Shown here: in pieces, positions 34,778 through 48,493 of the stretch
How the letters are laid out: each line of letters begins with the position of its first letter
Numbering within the stretch: position 1 is the first letter of the stretch
From: Timema cristinae
Lineage: Eukaryota > Arthropoda > Insecta > Phasmatodea > Timematidae
NCBI GenBank assembly: GCA_039000515.1
Contig: JBCFYV010000012.1
Span: forward strand, 121,356,605-121,420,604
DNA length: 64,000 nucleotides
Direction of reading: 5' to 3'
The notes under the pieces: model-generated
What the model was told of the DNA's origin: nothing
Databases searched by the model: none
The model's input: the letters and a program-made list of their open reading frames with translations, nothing else
Position numbers and translations under genes: made by a program

Positions 34778-37700
34778 GTAACAACATAGATCGAGCAGTG
34801 ATTGAGGTCAGGACCAGAGAATCTTCAGGAGACTCTTTTGGAATACTGACGGTATCCAGGGGGCTACTTTGGGAACAGTGTTTTTTTGGGGACTTCATTT
34901 GGAGAGGCCAATCCTCCAATAGATTTAGGAGGTCTCATTTAACATACAAGAACATCCTAAAGGGGGAAAAAAAGTTTCTTGGCTTTGAATTGATACTTTT
35001 AAGTAATTATTCAACTGTCTTAGAGAATGTTTAACCCTATTTTTAATAGTATTAGTATTAAGTGTGGATTGTAGATATAATATTTTGTTACTTATTTATT
35101 TCTATATTTTGTGTCCAAGGTAGGATTGTTTGAATTGCCGCTCTCTCTTATTCTCAATTGGGAAGTATTTTTCTCTCGTGAAAAGGCAGGCGCTTTATTT
35201 CCCACCATTTCTTCTTGTTAGAACTGCCAGTTGGGCAGCAGAAACCTGAACATTGAAAATAAGAGAGAACAGAAAGGTGGAGGCAATGGAGAGCATGTTG
35301 GCTATCAACAGGAAAAACAGGATTAGGAATTAAGTTGTATGAGATAAAGTTGGGGCACAGGTAGTAGAAATAGTAAAGGAAGCAAGGAATAAAGTAGAGG
35401 AAGCAAGGAAGTGAGATAGAAAGTAGAGAAGCAAGGGATAGAAGCAGAGAGATAGCAAAAGGAGGAAGTAGAGAGAAAGAAGCAAGGAGATATTAAAGAG
35501 GAAGCAGGAGAACAATGAGGAGGCAAGGAGATAGAGGAGGCAAGGAGAGTAGAGGAAGCAAGGGGAGTAGAGGAAGCAAGGATGGGGTGATTGTTATACA
35601 ATGAGGATTCAAGAGGAAACAATCCCAAGAAGAGTGATGGCGATAGAGTATGTAGGATAAAACCGCAAGGGTAGGAGAAGGATGGTGGAAGAAACTAGGA
35701 AGGCATTTACTACACTAACTCGGCCACGGCTAGAAATAATTGATGATGAGAGGGTGACCGGTGTCTTGCTACACAGGAAGCAACAGGGCTGGGTCTGATT
35801 GATGATGAGATGGGTGGCCGGTGTCTTGCTACACAGGAAGCAACAAGGCTAGGGGCTGATTGATGATGAGATGGGTGGCCGGTGTCTTGCTACACAGGAA
35901 GCAACAAGGCTGGGTCTGATTGATGATGAGATGGGTGGCCGGTGTCTTGCTACACAGGAAGCAACAAGGCTGGGTCTGATTGATGATGAGATGGTGGCCG
36001 GTGTCTTGCTACACAGGAAGCAACAAGGCTGGGTCTGATTGATGATGAGATGGGTGGCCGGTGTCTTGCTACACAGCAAGCAACAAGACTGGGTCTGATT
36101 GATGATGAGATGGGGTGGCCGGTGTCTTGCTACACAGGAAGCAACAAGGCTGGGTCTGATTGATGATGAGATGGGTGGCCGGTGTCTTGCTACACAGGAA
36201 GCAACAAGGCTGGGTCTGATTGATGATGAGATGGGTGGCCGGTGTCTTGCTACACAGGAAGCAACAAGGCTGGGTCTGATTGATGATGAGATGGGTGGCC
36301 GGTGTCTTGCTAACAGGAAGCAACAAGGCTGGGTCTGATTGATGATGAGATGGGTGGCCGGTGTCTTGCTACACAGGAAGCAACAAGGGCTGGGTCTGAT
36401 TGATGATGAGATGGGTGGCCGGTGTCTTGCTACACAGGAAGCAACAAGCTGGGTCTGATTGATGATGAGATGGGTGCCGTGTCTTGCTACACAGGAACAA
36501 CAAGGCTGGGTCTGATTGATGATAGATGGTGGCCGGTGTCTTGCTACACAGGAAGCAACAAGGCTAGGTCTGATTGATGATGAGATGGGTGGCCGGTGTC
36601 TTGCTACACAGGAAGCAACAAGGCTGGGTCTGATTGATGATGAGATGGGTGGCCGGTGTCTTGCTACACAGGAATCAACAAGGCTGGGTCTGATTGATGA
36701 TGAGATGGGTGGCCGGTGTCTTGCTACACAGAAGCAACAAGGCTAGGTCTGATTGATGATGAGATGGTGGCCGGTGTCTTGCTATACAGGAAGCAACAAG
36801 GCTGGGTCTGATTGATGATGAGATGGGTGGCCGTGTCTTGCTACACAGGAAGCAACAAGGCTGGGTCTGATTGATGATGAGATGGTGGCCGGTGTCTTGC
36901 TACACAGGAAGCAACAAGCTGGGTCTGATTGATGATGAGATGGGTGGCCGGTGTCTTGCTACACAGGAAGCAACAAGGCTGGGTCTGATTGATGATGAGA
37001 TGGTGGCCGGTGTCTTGCTATACAGGAAGCAACAAGGCTGGGTCTGATTGATGATGAGATGGGTGGCCGGTGTCTTGCTACACAGGAAGCAACAAGGCTG
37101 GGTCTGATTGATGATGAGATGGGTGGCCGGTGTCTTGCTACACAGGAAGTCAACAAGGCTGGGTCTGATTGATGATGAGATGGGTGGCCGGTGTCTTGCT
37201 ACACAGGAAGCAACAGGCTGGTCTGATTGATGATGAGATGGGTGGCCGGTGTCTTGCTATACAGGAAGCAACAAGGCTGGGTCTGATTGATGATGAGATG
37301 GGTGGCCGGTGTCTTGCTACTACAGGAAGCAACAAGGCTGGGTCTGATTGATGATGAGATGGGTGGCCGGTGTCTTGCTACACAGGAAGCAACAAGGCTG
37401 GGTCTGATTGATGATGAGATGGGTGGCCGGTGTCTTGCTACACAGGAAGCAACAAGGGCTGGGTCTGATTGATGATGAGATGGGTGGCCGGTGTCTTGCT
37501 ACACAGGAAGCAACAAGGCTGGGTCTGATTGATGATGAGATGGGTGGCCGGTGTCTTGCTACACAGGAAGCAACAAGGCTGGGTCTGATTGATGATGAGA
37601 TGGGTGGCCGGTGTCTTGCTACACAGGAAGCAACAAGGCTGGGTCTGATTGATGATGAGATGGGTGGCCGGTGTCTTGCTACACAGGAAGTCAACAAGGC

Positions 37701-40700
37701 TGGGTCTGATTGATGATGAGATGGGTGGCCGGTGTCTTGCTACACAGGAAGCAACAAGGCTGGGTCTGATTGATGATGAGATGGGTGGCCGGTGTCTTGC
37801 TATACAGGAAGCAACAAGGCTGGGTCTGATTGATGATGAGATGGGTGGCCGGTGTCTTGCTACACAGAAGCAACAAGGCTGGGTCTGATTGATGATGAGA
37901 TGGGTGGCCGGTGTCTTGCTACACAGGAAGCAACAAGGCTGGGTCTGATTGATGATGAGATGGGTGGCCGGTGTCTTGCTACACAGGAAGCAACAAGGCT
38001 GGGTCTGATTGATGATGAGATGGGTGGCCGGTGTCTTGCTATACAGGAAGCAACAAGGCTGGGTCTGATTGATGATGAGATGGTGGCCGGTGTCTTGCTA
38101 CACAGGAAGCAACAAGGCTGGGTCTGATTGATGATGAGATGGGTGGCCGGTGTCTTGCTACACAGGAAGTCAACAAGGCTGGGTCTGATTGATGATGAGA
38201 TGGGTGGCCGGTGTCTTGCTACACAGGAAGCAACAAGGCTGGTCTGATTGATGATGAGATGGGTGGCCGGTGTCTTGCTATACAGGAAGCAACAAGGCTG
38301 GGTCTGATTGATGATGAGATGGGTGGCCGGTGTCTTGCTACACAGGAAGCAACAAGGCTGGGTCTGATTGATGATAGATGATGGCGGTGTCTTGTACACG
38401 GAACACAAGCTGTCGTTGATATGAGGTGCGTGTCTTGCTACACAGAAGCAACAAGGACTGGGTCTGATTGATGATGAGATGGTGGCCGGTGTCTTGCTAC
38501 ACAGGAAGCAACAAGGCTGGGTCTGATTGATGATGAGATGGGTGGCCGGTTCTTGCTACACAGGAAGCAACAAGGCTGGGTCTGATTGATGATGAGATGA
38601 GTGGCCGGTGTCTTGCTACACAGGAAGCAACAGGGCTGGTCTGATTGATGATGAGATGGGTGGCCGGTGTCTTGCTACACAGGAATCAACAAGGCTGGGT
38701 CTGATTGATGATGAGATGGGTGGCCGGTGTCTTGCTACACAGGAAGCAACAAGGCTGGGTCTGATTGATGATGAGATGGGTGGCTGGTTCTTGCTACACA
38801 GGAAGAACAGGACTAGGTCTGATTGATGATGAGATGGGTGGCCGGTGTCTTGCTATACAGGAAGCAACAAGGCTGGGTCTGATTGATGATGAGATGGGTG
38901 GCCGGTGTCTTGCTACACAGGAAGCAACAAGGCTGGGTCTGATTGATGATGAGATGGGTGGCCGGTGTCTTGCTACACAGCAAGCAACAAGACTGGGTCT
39001 GATTGATGATGAGATGAGTGGCCGGTGTCTTGCTACACAGGAAGCAACAAGGCTGGGTCTTATTGATGATGAGATGGGTGGCCGGTGTCTTGCTATACAG
39101 GAAGCAACAAGGCTGGGTCTGATTGATGATGAGATGAGTGGCCGGTGTCTTGCTACACAGGAAGCAACAAGGCTGGGTCTGATTGATGATGAGATGGGTG
39201 GCCGGTGTCTTGCTACACAGGAATCAACATGGCTGGGTCTGATTGATGATGAGATGGGTGGCCGGTGTCTTGCTACACAGGAAGTAACAAGGCTAGGTCT
39301 GATTGATGATGAGATGGGTGGCCGGTGTCTTGCTATACAGGAAGCAACAAGGCTGGGTCTGATTGATGATGAGATGGGTGGCCGGTGTCTTGCTACACAG
39401 GAAGCAACAAGGCTGGGTCTGATTGATGATGAGATGGGTGGCCGGTGTCTTGCTACACAGCAAGCAACAAGACTGGGTCTGATTGATGATGAGATGAGTG
39501 GCCGGTGTCTTGCTACACAGGAAGCAACAAGGCTGGGTCTTATTGATGATGAGATGGGTGGCCGGTGTCTTGCTATACAGGAAGCAACAAGGCTGGGTCT
39601 GATTGATGATGAGATGAGTGGCCGGTGTCTTGCTACACAGGAAGCAACAAGGCTAGGTCTGATTGATGATGAGATGGGTGGCCGGTGTCTTGCTACACAG
39701 GAATCAACAAGGCTGGGTCTGATTGATGATGAGATGGGTGGCCGGTGTCTTGCTACACAGGAAGCAACAAGGCTGGGTCTGATTGATGATGAGATGGGTG
39801 GCTGGTATCTTGCTACACAGGAAGTAACAAGACTGGGTCTGATTGATGATGAGATGGGTGGCCGTGTCTTGCTACACAGGAAGCAACAGGGCTGGGTCTG
39901 ATTGATGATGAGATGGGTGGCCGGTGTCTTGCTACACAGGAAGCAACAGGGCTGGGTCTGATTGATGATGAGATGGGTGGCCGGTGTCTTGCTACACAGG
40001 AAGCAACAAGGCTGGGTCTGATTGATGATGAGATGGGTGGCCGGTGTCTTGCTACACAGGAAGCAACAGGGCTGGGTCTGATTGATGATGAGATGGGTGG
40101 CCGGTGTCTTGCTACACAGGAAGCAACAAGGCTGGGTCTGATTGATGATGAGATGGGTGGCCGGTGTCTTGCTACACAGGAAGCAACAGGGCTGGGTCTG
40201 ATTGATGATGAGATGGGTGGCCGGTGTCTTGCTACACAGGAAGCAACAAGGCTGGGTCTGATTGATGATGAGATGAGTGGCCGGTGTCTTGCTACACAGG
40301 AAGCAACAAGGCTGGGTCTGATTGATGATGAGATGGGTGGCCGGTGTCTTGCTACACAGGAAGCAACAGGGCTGGGTCTGATTGATGATGAGATGGGTGG
40401 CCGGTGTCTTGCTACACAGGAAGCAACAAGGCTGGGTCTGATTGATGATGAGATGAGTGGCCGGTGTCTTGCTACACAGGAAGCAACAAGGCTAGGTCTG
40501 ATTGATGATGAGATGGGTGGCCGGTGTCTTGCTACACAGGAAGCAACAAGGCTGGGTCTGATTGATGATGAGATGGGTGGCCGGTGTCTTGCTACACAGG
40601 AAGCAACAAGGCTGGGTCTGATTGATGATGAGATGGGTGGCCGGTGTCTTGCTACACAGGAAGCAACAAGGCTGGGTCTGATTGATGATGAGATGAGTGG

Positions 40701-43700
40701 CCGGTGTCTTGCTACACAGGAAGCAACAAGGCTGGGTCTGATTGATGATGAGATGGGTGGCCGGTGTCTTGCTACACAGGAAGCAACAAGGCTGGGTCTG
40801 ATTGATGATGAGATGAGTGGCCGGTGTCTTGCTACACAGGAAGTAACAAGGCTGGGTCTGATTGATGATGAGATGGGTGGCCGATGTCTTGCTACACAGG
40901 AAGCAACAAGACTGGGTCTTATTGATGATGAGATGGGTGGCCGGTGTCTTGCTACACAGCAAGCAACAAGACTGGGTCTGATTGATGATGAGATGGGTGG
41001 CCGGTGTCTTGCTACACAGGAAGCAACAAGGCTGGGTCTGATTGATGATGAGATGGGTGGCCGGTGTCTTGCTACACAGGAAGCAACAAGACTGGGTCTT
41101 ATTGATGATGAGATGGGTGGCCGGTGTCTTGCTACACAGCAAGCAACAAGACTGGGTCTGATTGATGATGAGATGGGTGGCCGGTGTCTTGCTACACAGG
41201 AAGCAACAAGGCTGGGTCTGATTGATGATGAGATGGGTGGCCGGTGTCTTGCTACACAGGAAGCAACAAGACTGGGTCTTATTGATGATGAGATGGGTGG
41301 CCGGTGTCTTGCTACACAGCAAGCAACAAGGCTGGGTCTGATTGATGATGAGATGGGTGGCCGGTGTCTTGCTACACAGGAAGCAACAAGACTGGGTCTT
41401 ATTGATGATGAGATGGGTGGCCGGTGTCTTGCTACACAGCAAGCAACAAGACTGGGTCTGATTGATGATGAGATGGGTGGCCGGTGTCTTGCTACACAGG
41501 AAGCAACAAGACTGGGTCTGATTGATGATGAGATGGGTGGCCGGTGTCTTGCTACACAGGAATCAACATGGCTGGGTCTCTTAAATTTTATTTTCGTTTG
41601 GATTTCGTGATTTCCTCATTCCATTGTCGTTGTCGTTGTACCTTTGTGGAAGATTAGGTTGGACAATGAGCATTTTTCAAAGGAAACTGGATCATACCAA
41701 CTTGTTCATTTAGCGTCAGTACTATATAACGCTAGGTTAACTAGATATAAGCTATTTAAATAATCTAAAGTACAGGAAGTAGATTAAGGTTTTTAATTAA
41801 CTCTTCTTATGAGTGAAGGGAGTTACTAAATGAATGTTCTAATGATTCCAGAAGGAAAGAACGAGAGCAAATTAATCTGTATCCACACTGACGGTTCGTA
41901 ATTATGACCATCTTACCTCATGTCTAGCTCATTCCCAGTGATTACTGTGTTGTTTGTGATGTGTCTCAGGTCCCGGACGAAGTTCGGTGTCCCGGGGATG
42001 GCTCCAGCACCCCCTCTGCCGCCCCCGATCAGGATCAGAGGGAAGGAGTGGACGGTATCCCCCTGACGGAGGTGACGGCTGGTCGAGACGGGGATGACAA
42101 CTCCACCACTCACAGTGGTCAGTTCTCCATCTCACAGGAGCTAGTTCATTCTTAAATGTCAGACACATCGGCACGTATGCAAGTACGAGACTGGGCGAAA
42201 ACAGAAGCCGAGTTTGATTTGTTATCCACCACGTTTTAACTCATCTTACCTTCTCCTCCGCTCATCCTTCTGATTCACTCATCATTTCTAGCATACGGGT
42301 CATCGTATGAATGTTTAAAGTACTTTCCATAGTCTCATCTACATACAATACGATCATCTTTAAAGTGCAGTATTAACAAAAACAAATTGTACTTAAAATA
42401 AAATACAATAAAAGTAAGTAAGGGACTGAGTCTAATCAGGAAAATAACTTATAAGATAGATCAATTCTTTTCTTTGCTTCCCCTCTCGATCACTAGACTG
42501 ATTTAACCTAAAAATAATCCCTTCATTTTCATTAAATTATTTTTGTTATGTGTTCTCTTAAAATAAATTAATACTTGTAAGCTATATTTTTTTCTTTCAA
42601 ACATTTTAGGTAAAAAACATAAAATTTAAACGCTTTTCTCTCCCAACAACGCATAAGTCGCACTGTGTTACGGAAAAAGCACAAAGGCGTCCCTAACCAA
42701 CCCCTGGTATCGTGTCGGCAGGGCTGGTGTTCAAGAGGGGGATGGTTTACCGCGGCATCTACTGCCCCTCGCTCACCAACAGCTTCAGGGAGTCCCATCT
42801 AGAGCTCGCCTATCAACGATACTCGCACAGACAGCGTCAGAAGTCGCTCATAGTAGTCAACGTCGTCGATTTCCTGCTCAAGGTCATTCTAGGTGAGGCT
42901 ATTTCCTGTTTCGTCACCGGTGCACCGAACGCAATATTTAACAGTTACCAACCATTTAAACGTGCGTCGTAAGCACGGACTTTGAAATAATCTCTTAAAG
43001 GCCAGTTTCATAGTCAGAACTAGTACGCCTCAAGTGCGGAGCGATACTAAATGTAGGACGACACTTACCTATACCAGAATGGAATGGGGCCTATTCCATT
43101 GAAATCGACACGGCCTAAATTGAGGCATGTGTTTGTTTAATATTGTTGCGTTGTGGATTGTGAATGACAAAACGAGTGTTGCAAGGTGTTTAGATTAGCA
43201 AGTAAACAAAGAACGTATGCGCTGACAATATAAACAGCGTGCCAGCATTCCTCACGGTAAATCAGGCTAGAAGCCAGGATACACAGTATGTATCCAGGCT
43301 AACAGGGCTGACTAATCATCATCGAGTGTAGGGGTCACTCTGCCCGTTTTTTGGGGCTACGTGGGTTTGGACGCTGGATCATCAATACGTGTATTGGAGG
43401 GCTACCGTCGAGCCCAGGGTAGTGGGGTTTATAACCGTGTTGGGTCACCTAGAGTGTCAGTCAGGTCATTGGCTAAGCATTCCTTGCAATACTTCGTTCT
43501 GCAACAAGATTCTAAATAGTCTTTCTTTCATATCTTTCAATATTTCTTATCAACATCACGTTTTGTGAAAACATATAAGAACAAATAAAAGCCACAAAAA
43601 CCCAAGCCGGACGTCAATTACGTGCCCACACAGTCAGAATTCAGTCATTTCTTCCATCCTCGGCCGCAAACCATCCTGACAACCATAGGCCCACACAGAC

Positions 43701-46700
43701 AGGGGGGGGGGGGAACCATTAACATTTAGGTAGGAGTTATCTTAAATTTATTATAGCACCGCACTTGATGCGTACTAGTTCTGATTATGAAATTAACCCC
43801 CTCAGTCTGGTCTATCAGCGTAACGATGGCTAGAATCATTGTTTTAAGCTATTCTAAGTTTTCACTTGTCCTGTCTTCAACGTAATCTATTGACAAGATA
43901 TTCCTCTAGCATGATTTCCTAATCGACGTGGCTCAAGTAAAACAAATATTTCTAGGATACCCATCCAGGTGACCAAATATCGCCATTCTCAGTAAAGATT
44001 AGGAGGTAAGAAAGATCTAAGTGTCTACCCAGTCAATCTTTTCCCCCAGCATTCTCTTCCCCCCCCCTCTCTTTCCCTAGTTTTACCCTTAAATCATTTC
44101 CATTACTCTCTGATACCTATACCACCCTTCTTAAAGGTGTTGCGACCTCGTGATGGGCGCCATTGAATTTGGTGATGAATTCTTCTGCTTAAAGATTGTC
44201 CGAATCAGAAATGGTTGTACCGGATATTATCATTTGCCTTTTCAACACTCACCTTCCTGTCGCTCTGCACATGGTGTACCCGTCGTCAACTCCGAAAGGC
44301 AGCCAAGCTTACCTTGCCCGTTTCCACTATGGCGCAGTGTATAAGATAAGGCCATAGTGTAATCCGTGAAGGAAAGATTTCTACCTTTCAGGGCAAGTGA
44401 AGTGTGGATTGGTTGATTCAGTTAACGGTGGATGACACTGATACAGGCGTGGTGTGGGCGTTCCACAAGGAGCTGTTGGAGGCCCCCACGGTTGACGGGT
44501 GGGCTTGGACGGTGTGCTCCATGGCCGCCAACTTCACGGTGTGCATGCTGGGCTGGTGGCGCTGCTTCGCCAACAACTACCTGCACTGGGCCGCCATCTG
44601 TACATGGTTCCTGTTAAATATGCAGGGTGAGTTCCGACAGCCACCATCTTGCTTTCCAGGTATGTTTCTTACCTGACAGGGGGCGTAGGAACGCTTTTTT
44701 TTTTTTTGTGGGAATCTAGGGGTGGAGGGGTATAGAGTCAAAATGAGCTTGTAGTGAGCTCAGAAATAAAGCTCCCCCTTTTTTTAAGCATCGCGTCATA
44801 CTACCCGCTCGGGTTATACGCCTATGTACTAGTTACACTAATGAGATAGGGATGATAAAGATTGAATTTAGATGAACTGTACCCGTATTTTCATAAAGAG
44901 ATCATAGTAAACCATTTAGGAATTACACCAGACCGGGATTGAACCACACTTTACTCGTAATCAGCAGTCTAATCTATTGCGAGAGGGACACCTGAGACGA
45001 TATGGCCACCGAAGCGGGTGAAATAAAGCTAGTGCCCTTTATAAGTTAGACCATATAAACGGTGGTTTTCCTAATATTGGTTCGAGGTAATTCAATCAGA
45101 AACGGCTCTGATATAAACTAAAGAATCGTTGGATGTCCTCAAGCGTATGTCTTTAGCAAATACCTCTCTAACTGCGATATTCCTGTGACCCGGCCTATAA
45201 GAAGGTGAGACTAACTCATTACAATGTGCCAATAGTACCTTGGTTTATACCCCTTGACTTGTTCTGGTGTCGTAGCCCTCAGGAGTGGCCCGGGGGTTCC
45301 CGCCAGGGAAAGCAAGATGAGAGTGTGCTGGTAGACTGTTCCGGTGTCGTAGCCCTCAGGAGTGGCCCGGGGGTTCCCGCCAGGGAAAACAAGATGAGAG
45401 TGTGCTGGTAGACTATTCCGGTGTCGTAGCCCTAAGGAGTGGCCCGGGGGTTCCCGCCAGGGAAAGCAAGGCTTGATGAGAGTGTGCTGGTAGACTGTTC
45501 TGGTGTCGTAGCCCTCAGGAGTGGCCCGGGGGTTCCCGCCAGGGAAAACAAGGCTTGATGAGAGTGTGCTGGTAGACTGTTCTGGTGTCGTAGCCCTCAG
45601 GAGTGGCCTGGGGTTCCCTCCAGGGAAAACAAGGCTTGATGAGAGTGTGCTGGTAGACTGTTCCGTTGTCGTAGCCCTCAGGAGTGGCCCGGGGGTTCCC
45701 GCCAGGGAAAACAAGATGAGAGTGTGCTGGTAGACTGTTCCGTTGTCGTAGCCCTCAGGAGTGGCCCGGGGGTTCCCGCCAGGGAAAACAAGATGAGAGT
45801 GTGCTGGTAGACTGTTCCGTTGTCGTAGCCCTCAGGAGTGGCCCGGGGGTTCCCGCCAGGGAAAACAAGATGAGAGTGTGCTGGTAGACTGTTCCGGTGT
45901 CGTAGCCCTCAGGAGTGGCCCGGGGGTTCCCGCCAGGGAAAACAAGATGAGAGTGTGCTGGTAGACTGTTCCGGTGTCGTAGCCCTCAGGAGTGGCCCGG
46001 GGGTTCCCGCCAGGGAAAACAAGATGAGAGTGTGCTGGTAGACTGTTCCGGTGTCGTAGCCCTCAGGAGTGGCCCGGGGTTCCCTCCAGGGAAAACAAGA
46101 TGAGAGTGTGCTGGTAGACTGTTCCGTTGTCGTAGCCCTCAGGAGTGGCCCGGGGGTTCCCTCCAGGGAAAACAAGATGAGAGTGTGCTGGTAGACTGTT
46201 CTGGTGTCGTAGCCCTCAGGAGTGGCCCGGGGGTTCCCGCCAGGGAAAGCAAGATGAGAGTGTGCTGGTAGACTATTCCGGTGTCGTAGCCCTAAGGAGT
46301 GGCCCGGGGGTTCCCGCCAGGGAAAGCAAGATGAGAGTGTGCTGGTAGACTGTTCTGGTGTCGTAGCCCTAAGGAGTGGCCCGGGGGTTCCCGCCAGGGA
46401 AAGCAAGATGAGAGTGTGCTGGTAGACTATTCCGGTGTCGTAGCCCTAAGGAGTGGCCCGGGGGTTCCCGCCAGGGAAAGCAAGATGAGAGTGTGCTGGT
46501 AGACTGTTCCGGTGTCGTAGCCCTCAGGAGTGGCCCGGGGGTTTCCGCCAGGGAAAACAAGGCTTGATGAGAGTGTGCTGGTAGACTGTTCCGGTGTCGT
46601 AGCCCTCAGGAGTGGCCCGGGGGTTCCCGCCAGGGAAAACAAGATGAGAGTGTGCTGGTAGACTGTTACATCACTTCCCTCAACTATCTGTTTGATCAGC

Positions 46701-46738
46701 CTTACACACAATATTATAATGGACGTGTATATATAAAT

Positions 46739-46769
<31 letters not shown>

Positions 46770-46775
46770 AATATA

Positions 46776-46837
<62 letters not shown>

Positions 46838-48451
46838 AGTTACGGCTATAGCCGCATTCAAATATCATATTCTTTAAAATGACACCTGGACACGGGAATC
46901 GAACCCGGGAACTTTGGTTTTGTACGCCAATGCTATAATCACTGAGCTATCCAGGAGTCGTCCCGTGCCCAGGGTCATTCCTCAATCAAATTCTAAGGTC
47001 GAGTCTGTGATGGTCGTGCGGAAATCACTTTTAAATATTAGTGAAGAATGAATGACCCTGAGTACAAGACGACTCCTGGATAGCTCAGTGCTTAGAGAAT
47101 TGGCGAACTAAGCCAAAGGTCCTGGGTTCAATTCCCCTGTAATCTTTAAACTAATTGAAGTGAACTGTAATGTATTGTTATGTGCCTTGGACCAAACACG
47201 TGATTCAGATGTTGCCTAACAGCTTCAGAGACGCCTTGTGTTGAGAATATTTGTGGCTACTGAAAGTGCTGTCTCTTGGCGCTCAAATCTAGACCGCCTG
47301 TCATAACAGTGCTGTCACCACACAGGTTTTATCAGCACGGGTATCGGGTTCACGTCCCAGTACCAGATATGGTACGTGCTGTTCATCGTGTTCGTGACGT
47401 ACGCCATGTTGCCGCTTCCTCTGCGCTGGTGCATGATCCTGGGCTGCGCCACGGGGCTCATCCACCTCACCATCATCGCCACCAAGATGCACATCGGCGA
47501 GACGGTAAGTGTCGCAACACTGTATCCGACTCATCCGGGTTTGATGACGGTCACAAATCATCATTCTCATCAGTTGTTTCCAGCCTGTGGCCGCGTCAGT
47601 TTAGTATGCCTCCACTACTATACCTCCTTTATTTGATAACATTCTTTTTCTGTCAGTCGCCCACTTACTCTTATCTGCTCCTCCCATCTCTTACCATCTC
47701 TTACTGGTCTACCTAGCGTTCTTTTTTCTACATTATTCATCTCCATAATTCTACTTGGGATTATTTTGTTTTCCATCCTCATTACATGCCCCTACCATCT
47801 CACTATTGCTTCCTCTACTATCTCATGTACTCCAACATCCTCATTACATGCCCCTACCATCTCACTATTGCTTCCTCTACTATCTCATGTACTCCAACAT
47901 CCTCATTACATGACCATAACATCTCAGTCTTGCTTCCTCTACTATCTCATGTACTTCAACATCCTCATAACATGACCATACCATCTCAGTCTTGCTTCCT
48001 CTACTATCTCATGTACTCCAACATCCTCATTACATGACCATACCATCTCAGTCTTGCTTCCTCTACTATCTCATGTACTCCAACATCCTCATAACATGAC
48101 CATACCATCTCAGTCTTGCTTACTCTACTATCTCATGTACTCCTGTTCCTCCTGGCTACAACCTAACATACTATCCATGGCCACTACTTTCCTTGTCTCT
48201 CTTACATCCAATGTCCATGCTGCATATGCAACTTTGTGTGCATCACATATAATCTCTAAAAATGTATGTGTGTGTGTGTGTGTGAGTGAGTGTGTGAGAC
48301 ACCTATATGTCCTTTGTTTACCTTGAAAAGTATTAGTCTTACTTTGAAATGTTGCCAACCTCCCTTGAATAGTTACGTTATGGTCTTATCCTACATTTTT
48401 TGCAGTTTGCTACTATACAGGTTAAACAAGGTTAAGTTTTACTATTCAAAC

Positions 48452-48493
<42 letters not shown>

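Noticed and set aside
35741..41580. Array as a CRISPR locus
   Set aside because: No unique spacers: the full 60-bp unit repeats, and the DNA is from a spliced, SINE-bearing eukaryotic genome.
38765..41610. Open frames of 378 and 565 codons (+) and 316 codons (-) across the 60-bp array
   Set aside because: They arise because the period is a multiple of three without stops. They repeat one 20-residue block, are open on both strands, and sit inside an intron of a well-supported gene.
45211..46861. Minus-strand frames (Pro/Leu-rich) over the 77-bp array
   Set aside because: They change register with every 5-base insertion and have no splice or codon support; intronic repeat only.
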